Assembly: GCA_963703165.1 (NCBI GenBank)
Contig: OY969798.1
Coordinates: forward strand, 682,001 to 746,000
Direction: 5' to 3'
DNA: 64,000 nt
Origin: JBQTKD01 sp963703165
GTDB lineage: Bacteria; Actinomycetota; Actinomycetes; Sporichthyales; Sporichthyaceae
Shown here: positions 19,743-28,504 of the stretch, piece by piece
Layout: each line of letters opens with the position of its first letter
How positions within the stretch are numbered: position 1 is the first letter of the stretch
The notes under the pieces: generated by a model
The model's input: the letters and a program-made list of their open reading frames with translations, nothing else
Databases searched by the model: none
What the model was told of the DNA's origin: nothing
Translations under genes and position numbers: made by a program

Positions 19743-20510
19743 TCAGCGTCGGGTGATGGCCGGCGCCTCGGGTGAGCTGACGTCGTACGCCCTGCCCTTG
19801 CGTTCCATCAGCACACTCAGCACCTGGGCCTTGAGAGCCTCACGGGAGGTGTCCCCCCACAGGATCAGGCGTCCGTCACCCAGTTCCACCGACATGTTCT
19901 CGGCGCTGTCGGCGCGGACCACCTCGACCTCCTCGCGCACCCCGACGGGCAACGCGGCGAGCATCTGCAGGACGGCCTTCAGGTTCGCCGCCGACATCGT
20001 GGGGGCGGTGGTGCGCACCGTGGGCAGCAGTGCGCCGCGGTTGTCCTCCGGGCCGAAGACGACCCCGGCGGCGTCGACCGACCGGCGTCCGGTCGAGGAC
20101 TCCAGGATCAGCGCCGGGACGCGTTCGCGCACAACCACGCGTACCGAGTGCATCGGACGGCGGTTCACGTCGACGTCCGCGACGGCAGGTAGGGACCGCA
20201 CCCGCGCCGCGATGGCGCCGGTGTCGAGCAGAACCAACGAACCCCCGGTCGGCACAGCCGCGACGGCGAGCACCTGGTCGGGGGTCAGTTGGTCCAGCCC
20301 GTCGACCCGCACGTCACGTACGGCGAGCAGCGAGGAGAAGCAGGCGGCCCACACCAGGGCACCGAGCAGGACGGCGAGCAGCACGCCCACCAGGGCACGC
20401 ACCCAGCGGCCACGGCGCCGCGCCCGGGCCGCTTCGCCGGCGCGTGCCGAAGCGGCGACGAGGGCGGCCGGGGTGGACGGACGCGGCGGTGCGGTCGTCC
20501 GTCCGTTCAT
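19743..20510 (-). CDS. ftsQ: Cell division protein FtsQ (POTRA domain)
   Basis: Bitopic divisome protein linking early and late division proteins with FtsL and FtsB-like partners. 255 residues: basic cytosolic tail (residues 1-37), one membrane helix (VRALVGVLLAVLLGALVWAA, ~37-56), then a POTRA domain beginning VRDVRVDGLDQLTPDQVLA (64-82) and the FtsQ beta domain (from ~130). Divergent primary sequence but the layout and place before ftsZ are diagnostic. It follows murC by 71 bases. Confidence 0.92.
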   Translation of the reverse strand: MNGRTTAPPRPSTPAALVAASARAGEAARARRRGRWVRALVGVLLAVLLGALVWAACFSSLLAVRDVRVDGLDQLTPDQVLAVAAVPTGGSLVLLDTGAIAARVRSLPAVADVDVNRRPMHSVRVVVRERVPALILESSTGRRSVDAAGVVFGPEDNRGALLPTVRTTAPTMSAANLKAVLQMLAALPVGVREEVEVVRADSAENMSVELGDGRLILWGDTSREALKAQVLSVLMERKGRAYDVSSPEAPAITRR

Positions 20511-20581
20511 GGACCGAGGATGTCACCGACCGAGCGTCGGCCCCCTGCCCTGACGCCCGGCGTGTCGCGCCTGACGGAGCG

Positions 20582-22021
20582 TCAGGCCGAGGGCGTCGTC
20601 GGTTGTCCCAGCAGCTCCAGGACCTCGGGGCCGATCATCGTGACGTCGCCGGCGCCCAGGGTGAGCACGATGTCGCCGGGGCGGGCATGTTCCACCAGCC
20701 GGGCAGCGACCTGGCTGAACGAGGCCTCGAACACGACCTCGCCGGGCGCCAGCGGCACGGCGGCGGCGACGGAGCCGCCGGTGACCCCGGGGATCGGCTC
20801 CTCGCCGGCGGAGTACACGTCCATCAGCACCACGTGGTCGGCGAGGCCGAGCGCGGTGCCCATCTCCTTCGCGAAGGCTGCGGTGCGGGAGTACCGGTGC
20901 GGCTGGAAGACGGCGATGATCCGTCCGTCGCCCACGACGTGGCGAGCGGCGCGCAGCACGGCGTCCAACTCGGTGGGGTGGTGCGCGTAGTCGTCGTAGA
21001 CGCGCACGCCGTTCGCGATGCCCTTGAGCTCGAAGCGGCGCCGCGTGCCGGTGAACCCGGCCAGGCCCTCGCGCAGGTCCGCGGCGGAGAAGCCGAGACC
21101 GAGTCCGACGGACAGCGCCGCGGCGGCGTTGAGCGCGTTGTGCGCGCCGGGCACCTGCAGCGACAGCGGTCCGAGCTTGCGGCCGTTGGCGACCGCCTCG
21201 AAGGTGTAGCCGCCGTTGGCGAGCACCCGCAGGCCCTCCAGACGCACGTCGGCGTGCTCCCCCAGGCCGTAGGTGCGCACGTCGATGCCCTCGTTGGCCG
21301 CGACCCGACCGAGCTCGATCGAGCCGGGGTCGTCGCCGCACACCACCAGGAACCCGTCGGGAACGATGCGGCCGCTGAACCGCACGAACGCCTCGGCCAC
21401 GGCCGCCGGCGTCCCGTAGTGGTCGAGGTGATCGGCCTCGACGTTGGTGACGATGGCCGCGTGCGGCGTGTAGAGCAGGAACGACCCGTCGCTCTCGTCG
21501 GCCTCGGCGACGAACACGTCGCCGGTGCCGTCGTGCGCGTTGGCACCGGACTCGTTGAGGCTGCCGCCGATCGCGAAGGACGGGTCCGCGCCGCAGTGCT
21601 GCAGGGCGACGGTGAGCATCGAGGTCGTCGTGGTCTTACCGTGCGTGCCCGCCACCGCGACCGAACGCCGCCCGGCCATGACCGACGCGAGGGCCGCGGC
21701 ACGGGGCAGGACCCGCAGCCCCGCCGCGCGGGCCTGGGCGTACTCCGGGTTCGAGTCGCGGATCGCGGTCGAGACCACGACGGTGTCCGCCGCGCCCACC
21801 TGATCGGCGGCGTGGCCGACGTAGACGGTCGCGCCCAACTGCCGCAGTGAGGCCAGCGCGGTGGACTCCTTGGCGTCGCTGCCGGACACCGAGACACCGC
21901 GAGCGAGCAGGATGCGTGCGATGCCGGACATGCCGGCACCGCCGATGCCGACGAAGTGCACCCGCCCCAGCCGGTCGGCGGCAGGGATGTCGGCCGCGGT
22001 GATGCCCTGCACAGCGGTCAC
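20582..22021 (-). CDS. murC: UDP-N-acetylmuramate-L-alanine ligase
   Basis: ATP-dependent Mur ligase adding L-Ala to UDP-MurNAc, first amino acid of the peptide stem. 479 residues: Rossmann UDP-binding domain with HFVGIGGAGMSGIA (22-35), P-loop VAGTHGKTTT (123-132), ADESDGSFLLY and YDDYAHHPTE. The GTG start at 22019-22021 overlaps the murG stop as GTGA, implying coupling; a longer upstream frame inside murG is unsupported. murC between murG and ftsQ is a common order but differs from Streptomyces, where I recall murC lying outside the cluster. Confidence 0.96.
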   Translation of the reverse strand: MTAVQGITAADIPAADRLGRVHFVGIGGAGMSGIARILLARGVSVSGSDAKESTALASLRQLGATVYVGHAADQVGAADTVVVSTAIRDSNPEYAQARAAGLRVLPRAAALASVMAGRRSVAVAGTHGKTTTTSMLTVALQHCGADPSFAIGGSLNESGANAHDGTGDVFVAEADESDGSFLLYTPHAAIVTNVEADHLDHYGTPAAVAEAFVRFSGRIVPDGFLVVCGDDPGSIELGRVAANEGIDVRTYGLGEHADVRLEGLRVLANGGYTFEAVANGRKLGPLSLQVPGAHNALNAAAALSVGLGLGFSAADLREGLAGFTGTRRRFELKGIANGVRVYDDYAHHPTELDAVLRAARHVVGDGRIIAVFQPHRYSRTAAFAKEMGTALGLADHVVLMDVYSAGEEPIPGVTGGSVAAAVPLAPGEVVFEASFSQVAARLVEHARPGDIVLTLGAGDVTMIGPEVLELLGQPTTPSA

Positions 22022-23112
22022 TTGCCACCCCGCGTCTTGACGGCCTCGTCGACCATGTCGGCCAGAATTTCGTCGGCGTCGGGTCGACCGTGCGTGGCCG
22101 CGGCCTTGCTCATCGCGGCCAGCCGCGTCGGGTTGGTCAGGAGCGGCACGAGGTGCGACGCGATCCATTCCGAGTCGAGCGCTTTGTCGTCGATGATTCC
22201 GCCGCCCCCTGCCTCGACCAGCGGCAGCGCGTTGCGACGCTGCTCCCCATTGCCGATCGGCAGCGGGATGTACCAGGCGGGCAGTCCCACCGCGGCAAGT
22301 TCGGCGCAGGTCATCGCGCCGCTTCGGCACATCGCGAGGTCAGCGGCGGCGTAAGCCAGATCCATGCGCTCGAGGTAGGGCACGACCACGTAGGGCAGAC
22401 CGGCTCCCTCCGGCGGGGTGACACCGGCGAAATTGTCCCGCCCGACGGCGTGCAGGACCTGCACCCCGCCGGCACGCAGAGCCGGTGCTGCTCCGAGCGC
22501 GGCCGCGTTGAGACTGCGGGCACCGAGCGAGCCACCGAACACCAGCAGCGTCGGCGCATGCGGGTCCAATCCGAAGTGTGCCCGGGCCTCGGTACGCAAC
22601 GCGGCCCGATCGAGCGTGGAGATGCTGCGCCGCAGGGGCATGCCGACCAGCCGGCCCTTCGGCAGATCGTCCGCTCTGCCGGTGGTGGCGACGAACTCGG
22701 TGAACCGGGCGCCGATCTTGTTGGCCAGCCCGGCCGGGGTGTTGCCCTCGTGCACGACGATCGGCACCTTGCGCGATCGCGCGGCGAGATACATCGGCAC
22801 GCACACATATCCACCGAAGCCGACGACCGCGTCCGGCCGCAACTCGTCCAGCAGCGCCTTGGCGGTCCGCACCGCCCCGAGCATCCGCCCGGGCAGCTTC
22901 ACCAGGTCCGGCGACGGCTTACGCGGCAGGGGCAGCCGCGGCACATGCCGCACGGTGTACCCGCGGGCCGGGACCAGGGTGTTCTCCATGCCGGTCGCGG
23001 TGCCCACGACGGTGATACCGATCTCGGGATCACGTCGACGCAACGCGTCGGCCAGGGACAGCGCGGGTTCGATGTGACCTGCCGTGCCACCGGCGGCCAG
23101 TACAACGTGCAA
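22018..23112 (-). CDS. murG: UDP-GlcNAc:lipid I N-acetylglucosaminyltransferase
   Basis: Peripheral membrane glycosyltransferase making lipid II. 364 residues, two Rossmann domains. N-terminal glycine-rich motif LAAGGTAGHIEPALSLA (5-21), VVGFGGYVCVP (~95) and VVHEGNTPAGLANK (~118), the last with Gly where many MurG have Gln. C-terminal donor site RSGAMTCAELAAVG (~262) and IPLPIGNGEQRRNA (~282). It follows ftsW by 14 bases and overlaps murC by four bases. Confidence 0.96.
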   Translation of the reverse strand: MHVVLAAGGTAGHIEPALSLADALRRRDPEIGITVVGTATGMENTLVPARGYTVRHVPRLPLPRKPSPDLVKLPGRMLGAVRTAKALLDELRPDAVVGFGGYVCVPMYLAARSRKVPIVVHEGNTPAGLANKIGARFTEFVATTGRADDLPKGRLVGMPLRRSISTLDRAALRTEARAHFGLDPHAPTLLVFGGSLGARSLNAAALGAAPALRAGGVQVLHAVGRDNFAGVTPPEGAGLPYVVVPYLERMDLAYAAADLAMCRSGAMTCAELAAVGLPAWYIPLPIGNGEQRRNALPLVEAGGGGIIDDKALDSEWIASHLVPLLTNPTRLAAMSKAAATHGRPDADEILADMVDEAVKTRGGK

Positions 23113-23126
23113 GTTGGGCGAGCTCC

Positions 23127-24512
23127 TTAACGGGCCGACGTGCGTCGGCGTAGCCGGCGCCGCCGCTCCTCTGCTGGAACCTCACGCGGAGCGAACCCGA
23201 GCCAAGCCGCACAGGCCCGCACCGGTCCGCCCTGCCGGGCACGTAGCGCCGCAGCCGCGCCGGGTTCCCGACGGGCGAAGGACAGCAACATGCCCAGCGC
23301 CACCAGCAGCGGTAGCAGGGCGCTGCCACCGTACGACACCAGCGGCAACGGGATCCCGGTGATCGGCAGAACACCGAGCACCGCACCGATGTTCACCAGC
23401 GCCTGCACCGCGATCCAGACCGTGATGCCCGCCGCGGCCAACGAGGTGAACCTGTCCCGGCTGCGGGCTGCGATCCGGAAGCCGGCGAAGACGAGGGTCG
23501 CGAAGACCATCAACACGCCGATGGCGCCGATCAGCCCGAGTTCCTCGCCGATGATCGCGTAGATGAAGTCGGTGTGGGCCTCGGGCAGGTAGCCCCACTT
23601 CTCGCGGCTGGCGCCCAGGCCGACGCCGGTCAGGCCACCGGAGGCCAGCGCGAACAGGCTCTGCGCGCCCTGCCACCCGGTGTCCTGGTAACTGGCGAAG
23701 GGGTCCGTGAAGGCGGTCAGGCGGCGCATGCGGTCCGGGTCGGCGACGATCAGCCCGCCGACCATGGCGACCAGCGGGAGGCCGAGCACGAGGAACCAGC
23801 GCAGCGGGGTGCCGACGAAGAACAACAGCGCGAGCACGATCGCGATGAGGATCAGCGAGGTGCCGAGGTCGTGCCCGGCCAGGACCAGGCCGATGGTCAG
23901 GACGGCCACGGGCAGCAGAGGAATCGCCAGGTGCGACCAGTGCCGGAGCAGCTGCTTCTTCCGGGCCAGCACGTGCGCGCCGAAGAGCACCAACCCGAGC
24001 TTGGCCGCCTCCGAGGGCTGCAACTCGAACGGGCCGCCGAAGGACAGCCAGTTGCGGTTGCCGTTGACCTCCTTGCCCATGCCGGGCACGAGGACCAGCG
24101 CCAGCAGGACGATGGAGAACCCCATCGCCGGGAAGGCGAGGCGCCGGTAGACCTCCGGCGAGATGCGCGAGGCGACCCACATCAGCGGGAGCCCGACCCC
24201 GATCCAGACCGCCTGGCGCTTCGCGATCGCGAACACCGACCCGGAGGCGCGGTAGGACTCCACGGACGAGGCCGAGAGCACCATCACCAGGCCGAGCGTG
24301 ACGAGCAGCAGCCCGCAGATCAGCACGAGGTAGTACGAGGTCAGCGGCCGGTCCAGGGAGCGCAGTCGCTCGGCGAACCAGCTCGGACGCACCGGCTCCG
24401 GTGCCGGGGCCGCGGTGGCAGCACGGGTACGCGCGGCCGAGGGAACATTCGGCGGGAGGGACACACGGCGCTGGGTGGGCGGAGCGTTCGCGGGAGGCGC
24501 CGTCGGACTCAC
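23127..24512 (-). CDS. ftsW: FtsW, SEDS peptidoglycan glycosyltransferase
   Basis: Septal lipid II polymerase working with FtsI. About 461 residues with ten predicted membrane helices after an Ala/Pro-rich cytosolic N-terminus of ~60 residues. SEDS landmarks: GKEVNGNRNWLSFGGPFELQ, AGHDLGTS with the putative catalytic Asp, and LPLVSYGGSALLPLLVALG near the end, plus a long Arg-rich tail (AEERRRRLRRRTSAR). I prefer the GTG at 24510-24512, which has a GGAGGAGG ribosome site four bases upstream; a start 14 codons earlier is possible. Confidence 0.95.
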   Translation of the reverse strand: MSPTAPPANAPPTQRRVSLPPNVPSAARTRAATAAPAPEPVRPSWFAERLRSLDRPLTSYYLVLICGLLLVTLGLVMVLSASSVESYRASGSVFAIAKRQAVWIGVGLPLMWVASRISPEVYRRLAFPAMGFSIVLLALVLVPGMGKEVNGNRNWLSFGGPFELQPSEAAKLGLVLFGAHVLARKKQLLRHWSHLAIPLLPVAVLTIGLVLAGHDLGTSLILIAIVLALLFFVGTPLRWFLVLGLPLVAMVGGLIVADPDRMRRLTAFTDPFASYQDTGWQGAQSLFALASGGLTGVGLGASREKWGYLPEAHTDFIYAIIGEELGLIGAIGVLMVFATLVFAGFRIAARSRDRFTSLAAAGITVWIAVQALVNIGAVLGVLPITGIPLPLVSYGGSALLPLLVALGMLLSFARREPGAAAALRARQGGPVRACAAWLGFAPREVPAEERRRRLRRRTSAR

Positions 24513-24606
24513 GGGGCCTCCTCCGTCGGCCCCGTTCGCGCGCTCGCTCGGCACATTGGTTCGCTCGCAAGCTCGCTCACTTGCGACCCTCCTGGTGCCT
24601 ACGGGT

Positions 24607-26046
24607 TCAGTCGGCCAACCGTTGGACGGCTGCCGCGAACTTGTCCCCGCGTTCGGCGTAGCTGGTGAACATGTCCATGGACGCGCACGCCGGTGCCAGC
24701 AGCACGGTGTCGCCGGCGATGGCGAGTCGGGCCGCTTGCGCGACGACGACGTCCATCGCCCCAGTGTCGACGTCGGCGACCTCGATCACGGGGACATCCG
24801 GAGCGTGTCGCGCCAAGGCCGCCGCAATGAGGGGTCGGTCCGTGCCGATCAGCACCGCGGCCTTCAACCGGCCGGCGGCGTCGGCCACCAGGTCGTCGAA
24901 CTCCGCCCCCTTGGCGAGGCCGCCGGCGATCCACACGACCCGCTCGAAGGCCGCCAGGGACGCGGCCGCCGCGTGCGGATTGGTGGCCTTGGAGTCGTCG
25001 ATGTACCGCACCCCGGCGCGGGTGGCGACCTCGGCGATGCGGTGACCGTCGGGCTTGAACGCCCGCAGGCCATCGCGGATCGCCGTCGCCGGGACGCCGT
25101 AGGACCTCGCCAACGCGGCCGCTGCCAGCGCATTCGCGACGTTGTGCGGGGCCAGGGGCGTGATGTCCGCCAGCGTGGCCAACTCGGTCGCGGTGCCGAC
25201 GGGTGCGACTCCCCCGACATCGTCGAACGCCCTGTCGACGAGGAGGTCCTCAATGACTCCCAACTGCTCGATCGACGGCGTCCCGAGAGTGAACCCGACC
25301 GCGCGGGCGTCGGGTTCGCGCAGTGCGTCGGCCATCAACGCGACGGTCCGCGGGTCGTTCAGGTTGTAGACGACGGCGCCGGTCACCCCGCGGTAGATCA
25401 GGCCCTTCGCGGCGGCGTAGGCGTCGAGATCCCCGTGCCAGTCGACGTGGTCCGGCGCGATGTTGAGCACTGCCGAGGAGTGCACGGCGATCGAGTTCGA
25501 CCAGTGCAACTGGAAGCTGGACAGCTCGACGGCCAGCACGTCGTGCTGATTCGCCATGACGACCTCGAGCAACGGCGTCCCGACGTTGCCCGCCGCGACG
25601 GCCCGCAGCCCCGCGGCGGTCAGCATCGAGGTCAGCATCCGGACCGTCGTCGTCTTGCCGTTGGTGCCGGTGATGGCCAGCCACGGCGCAGCGTTCCGGG
25701 TGGGCCGAAGCCGCCACGCCAGTTCCACCTCGCCCCAGACTCCGATCCCGGCCGCCGACGCCGCGACGAGCAGCGGAGCATCCGGTCGCCACCCCGGCGA
25801 GGTGACCACGAGATCGACGCCCGCGGGGAGCGAATCGCCGTCGCCGAGGCGCACCGTGGCGCCGAGGTTCTCCAGCACGGCGGCGCGGTCGGTGTCCCCC
25901 GCCTTGCCGTCCACGACGGTCACCGTGGCCCCGAGGCCCAGGAGGGCGTCGGCGGCGGCGAAGCCGGAGACTCCAATGCCTGCGACGACGACGGAAACGC
26001 CGGACCAGTCCGAGTCCCGGCCAAGTCCGTTGATCAGCTCGCTCAT
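24607..26046 (-). CDS. murD: UDP-N-acetylmuramoyl-L-alanine:D-glutamate ligase
   Basis: Mur ligase adding D-Glu. 479 residues: N-terminal VVVAGIGVSGFAAADAL (19-35), P-loop AITGTNGKTTT (125-135), ELSSFQL (~178) and YIDDSKATNPHA (~315). The ATG at 26044-26046 overlaps the mraY stop as ATGA; an ATG five codons earlier is less likely. It is separated from the ftsW GTG by 94 bases. Confidence 0.96.
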   Translation of the reverse strand: MSELINGLGRDSDWSGVSVVVAGIGVSGFAAADALLGLGATVTVVDGKAGDTDRAAVLENLGATVRLGDGDSLPAGVDLVVTSPGWRPDAPLLVAASAAGIGVWGEVELAWRLRPTRNAAPWLAITGTNGKTTTVRMLTSMLTAAGLRAVAAGNVGTPLLEVVMANQHDVLAVELSSFQLHWSNSIAVHSSAVLNIAPDHVDWHGDLDAYAAAKGLIYRGVTGAVVYNLNDPRTVALMADALREPDARAVGFTLGTPSIEQLGVIEDLLVDRAFDDVGGVAPVGTATELATLADITPLAPHNVANALAAAALARSYGVPATAIRDGLRAFKPDGHRIAEVATRAGVRYIDDSKATNPHAAAASLAAFERVVWIAGGLAKGAEFDDLVADAAGRLKAAVLIGTDRPLIAAALARHAPDVPVIEVADVDTGAMDVVVAQAARLAIAGDTVLLAPACASMDMFTSYAERGDKFAAAVQRLAD

Positions 26047-27119
26047 GTACCCGAGAGCCATTCGGCGTAGAAGAGTCCGAGACCTCCGGCCACGAACAGG
26101 CCCGCGATGATCCAGAACCGGATCACGATGGTCACTTCGTTCCAGCCGGACAACTCGAAGTGGTGTTGCAGGGGTGCCATGCGGAACACGCGTTTTCGCG
26201 TCATCTTGAAGAAGCCGACCTGCACGATGACCGAGACGGTGATCAGCACGAACAGGCCACCGAGCAGCACCAGCAGCAGCTCGGTGCGCGTGGTGATGGC
26301 GAGACCCGCGAGCGCGCCACCGAGGGCCAGCGAGCCGGTGTCACCCATGAAGATCTTGGCCGGCGACGCGTTCCACCAGAGGAAGCCGAAGCAGGCGCCC
26401 ATGACGGCGGCCGCGACGATCCCGAGGTCGAGGGCATTGGGGACCGAGTAGCACTCCCCGCCCCCTGGTATGTCGGGGCGGTCGGGGCGACAGGCGTTGC
26501 CGGACTGCCAGACGCCGATCAGCGTGTAGGCGCCGAACACCATTGCGGCGGCGCCGGTCGCGAGACCGTCGAGACCGTCGGTGAGGTTCACCCCGTTGGA
26601 GGTGGCAGCGATCATCAGGTACGCCCAGACGACGAACCCGACCGCGCCCAGGCCCACCGCGGTGTCGCGGATGAAGGAGATGTCCGTCGAGGCCGGCGAC
26701 AACCCGTTGTCGTCCTCGAACTGCAGGGCGAGGACAGCGAAGGACAGGGCGACCAGGGACTGGCCGAAGAGTTTGGCCTTGGCCCGCAACCCGAGGCTGC
26801 GTTGCTTGGAGACCTTGATGTAGTCGTCGAGGAACCCGACCAGACCGAGCCCGGTCATCAGGTAGAGGACGAGCATCCCGGAGGCCGACGGGCTGAAGTC
26901 CTGCAGCACCAGGTGGGCCACGATGTAGCCGAGCCAGACGGCGATGATGATGACGGAGCCGCCCATGGTGGGCGTGCCGCGCTTGGTCTGGTGCGTCGTG
27001 GGGCCGTCGTCGCGGATCAGCTGGCCGTAGCCCCGCTTGACCAGGATCTTGATCGCGAGCGGGGTGCCCAGGAGCGCGACGATCAGCGCGACCGCGGACG
27101 CGGCGAGGACACCTCTCAC
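26043..27119 (-). CDS. mraY: Phospho-N-acetylmuramoyl-pentapeptide transferase (MraY)
   Basis: Integral membrane enzyme forming lipid I from UDP-MurNAc-pentapeptide and undecaprenyl phosphate. 358 residues, about ten helices. Family motifs: KRGTPTMGGSVII, GFLDDYIKV with the Mg-binding Asp pair, NLTDGLDGLATG, KIFMGDTGSLALGG and APLQHHFELSGW. Start GTG (27117-27119) overlaps the murF stop as GTGA. Longer frames upstream lie in murF and are Arg-rich. A small insert with two cysteines (NACRPDRPDIPGGGECYS) sits in one loop. Confidence 0.97.
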   Translation of the reverse strand: MRGVLAASAVALIVALLGTPLAIKILVKRGYGQLIRDDGPTTHQTKRGTPTMGGSVIIIAVWLGYIVAHLVLQDFSPSASGMLVLYLMTGLGLVGFLDDYIKVSKQRSLGLRAKAKLFGQSLVALSFAVLALQFEDDNGLSPASTDISFIRDTAVGLGAVGFVVWAYLMIAATSNGVNLTDGLDGLATGAAAMVFGAYTLIGVWQSGNACRPDRPDIPGGGECYSVPNALDLGIVAAAVMGACFGFLWWNASPAKIFMGDTGSLALGGALAGLAITTRTELLLVLLGGLFVLITVSVIVQVGFFKMTRKRVFRMAPLQHHFELSGWNEVTIVIRFWIIAGLFVAGGLGLFYAEWLSGT

Positions 27120-28504
27120 GCTGTGCCCTCCAAGAGCGCCGCGGCAACCTGTTCCAGACCGACCGCGCGCGAGGCCTTCACCAGCACCACGTCGGCAGTG
27201 ATCACTTCGCTGCGCAGTATGTCGACTGCGGCGGCGACGTCGGGCGCGAACGCCGGTTCGTCCACCCATGTCCGGGCAGCCCGGGCACCGGCGAGGATCG
27301 GTTGCGCACCCGCACCGACCACGACCAACCGTGAGAAGTCCATGTCGGCCACCAGCCTGCCCAGCGCTTCGTGCTCGCCGGTGCTCGACTCGCCGAGTTC
27401 CCGCATCTCACCCAGGACGGCCCAGCGGCGGCGCGGACCGGCGATCGCGGTCGTGGCGACCAGCGCGGCCCGCATCGAGTCGGGGTTGGCGTTGTACGCG
27501 TCGTTGACCACGGTCACCCCGTCCGGACGGGTGGTGACCTCCATCCGCCACCGGCTGCGAGGCCCGGCGGCCCCCAGAGCGGCGGCGATCGCGTCCGGGG
27601 TCATGCCCAACGCGTGTCCGACGGCGGCCGCCGCGAGCGAGTTCGACACCTGATGCTCCCCGTGCAGGGGCAGCGCCACCGCAGCGCGACCGGCGGGGGT
27701 GATCAGCGTGAAACTGGGCCGCCCCTCGACCATGGCGACGTCCTCGGCGCGGACGTCGGCGTCACCGGCGCGGCCGTAGCGCAGCACGGCCGCCTGCGTC
27801 CGGCTCGCCATCGCGGCGACCAGGGGGTCATCGGCGTTGAGCACCGCGGTGCCGTCGACCGGGAGCGCCTCGACGAGTTCGCCCTTGGCCAGCGCGATGT
27901 TCTCCCGCGACCCGAACTCCCCCACGTGCGCAACACCGACGTTCAGCACGACCCCGATGCGCGGCGGCGCGATCTCGCACAGGTAGCGGATGTGCCCGAT
28001 ACCGCGGGCCCCCATCTCCAGCACCAGGTGATCGGTGCTGGGCTCGGCTCGGAGCACGGTCAGCGGGAGGCCGATCTCGTTGTTGAACGACCCGGGTGGG
28101 GCGATGGTCGCGCCGTGGGTTTCGAGCACGGTGGCGATCAGATCCTTGGTGCTGGTCTTGCCCTGCGAACCGGTGATCCCGACGAGGACCAGGCCGTGGT
28201 CGGACACGAGGCGTCGGCTCACGAGGCCCGCGAGCGCACCCAAGGCGGTCACCGTGTCCTCGACGACGACCGCCGGCACCCCGACCGGCCGGGTGGCGAG
28301 CACTGCGGCGGCTCCGGTGGCGACCGCACCGGCCGCATAGTCGTGTCCGTCGACGCGCTCGCCGGGCACCGCGACGAACAGCGCCCCGCGCGCGACCTGT
28401 CGGGAGTCCACAACCACCGGGCCGCCGACCCGCAGGTTCGGTGCGCCGTCGACAATCTGACCGCCCGTCACCTCGGCGATCTCCTCCAGGCTGACCTCGA
28501 TCAC
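27116..28504 (-). CDS. murF: UDP-MurNAc-tripeptide D-Ala-D-Ala ligase
   Basis: Mur ligase attaching D-Ala-D-Ala, completing the pentapeptide. 462 residues: N-terminal domain with DSRQVARGALFVA (33-45), P-loop ITGSQGKTST (110-119), EMGARGIGHI and NDAYNANPDSMRAAL. Start GTG at 28502-28504, overlapping the murE stop as GTGA. Upstream frame into murE is a shadow. Part of the tightly overlapped murE-murF-mraY-murD run. Confidence 0.96.
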   Translation of the reverse strand: MIEVSLEEIAEVTGGQIVDGAPNLRVGGPVVVDSRQVARGALFVAVPGERVDGHDYAAGAVATGAAAVLATRPVGVPAVVVEDTVTALGALAGLVSRRLVSDHGLVLVGITGSQGKTSTKDLIATVLETHGATIAPPGSFNNEIGLPLTVLRAEPSTDHLVLEMGARGIGHIRYLCEIAPPRIGVVLNVGVAHVGEFGSRENIALAKGELVEALPVDGTAVLNADDPLVAAMASRTQAAVLRYGRAGDADVRAEDVAMVEGRPSFTLITPAGRAAVALPLHGEHQVSNSLAAAAVGHALGMTPDAIAAALGAAGPRSRWRMEVTTRPDGVTVVNDAYNANPDSMRAALVATTAIAGPRRRWAVLGEMRELGESSTGEHEALGRLVADMDFSRLVVVGAGAQPILAGARAARTWVDEPAFAPDVAAAVDILRSEVITADVVLVKASRAVGLEQVAAALLEGTA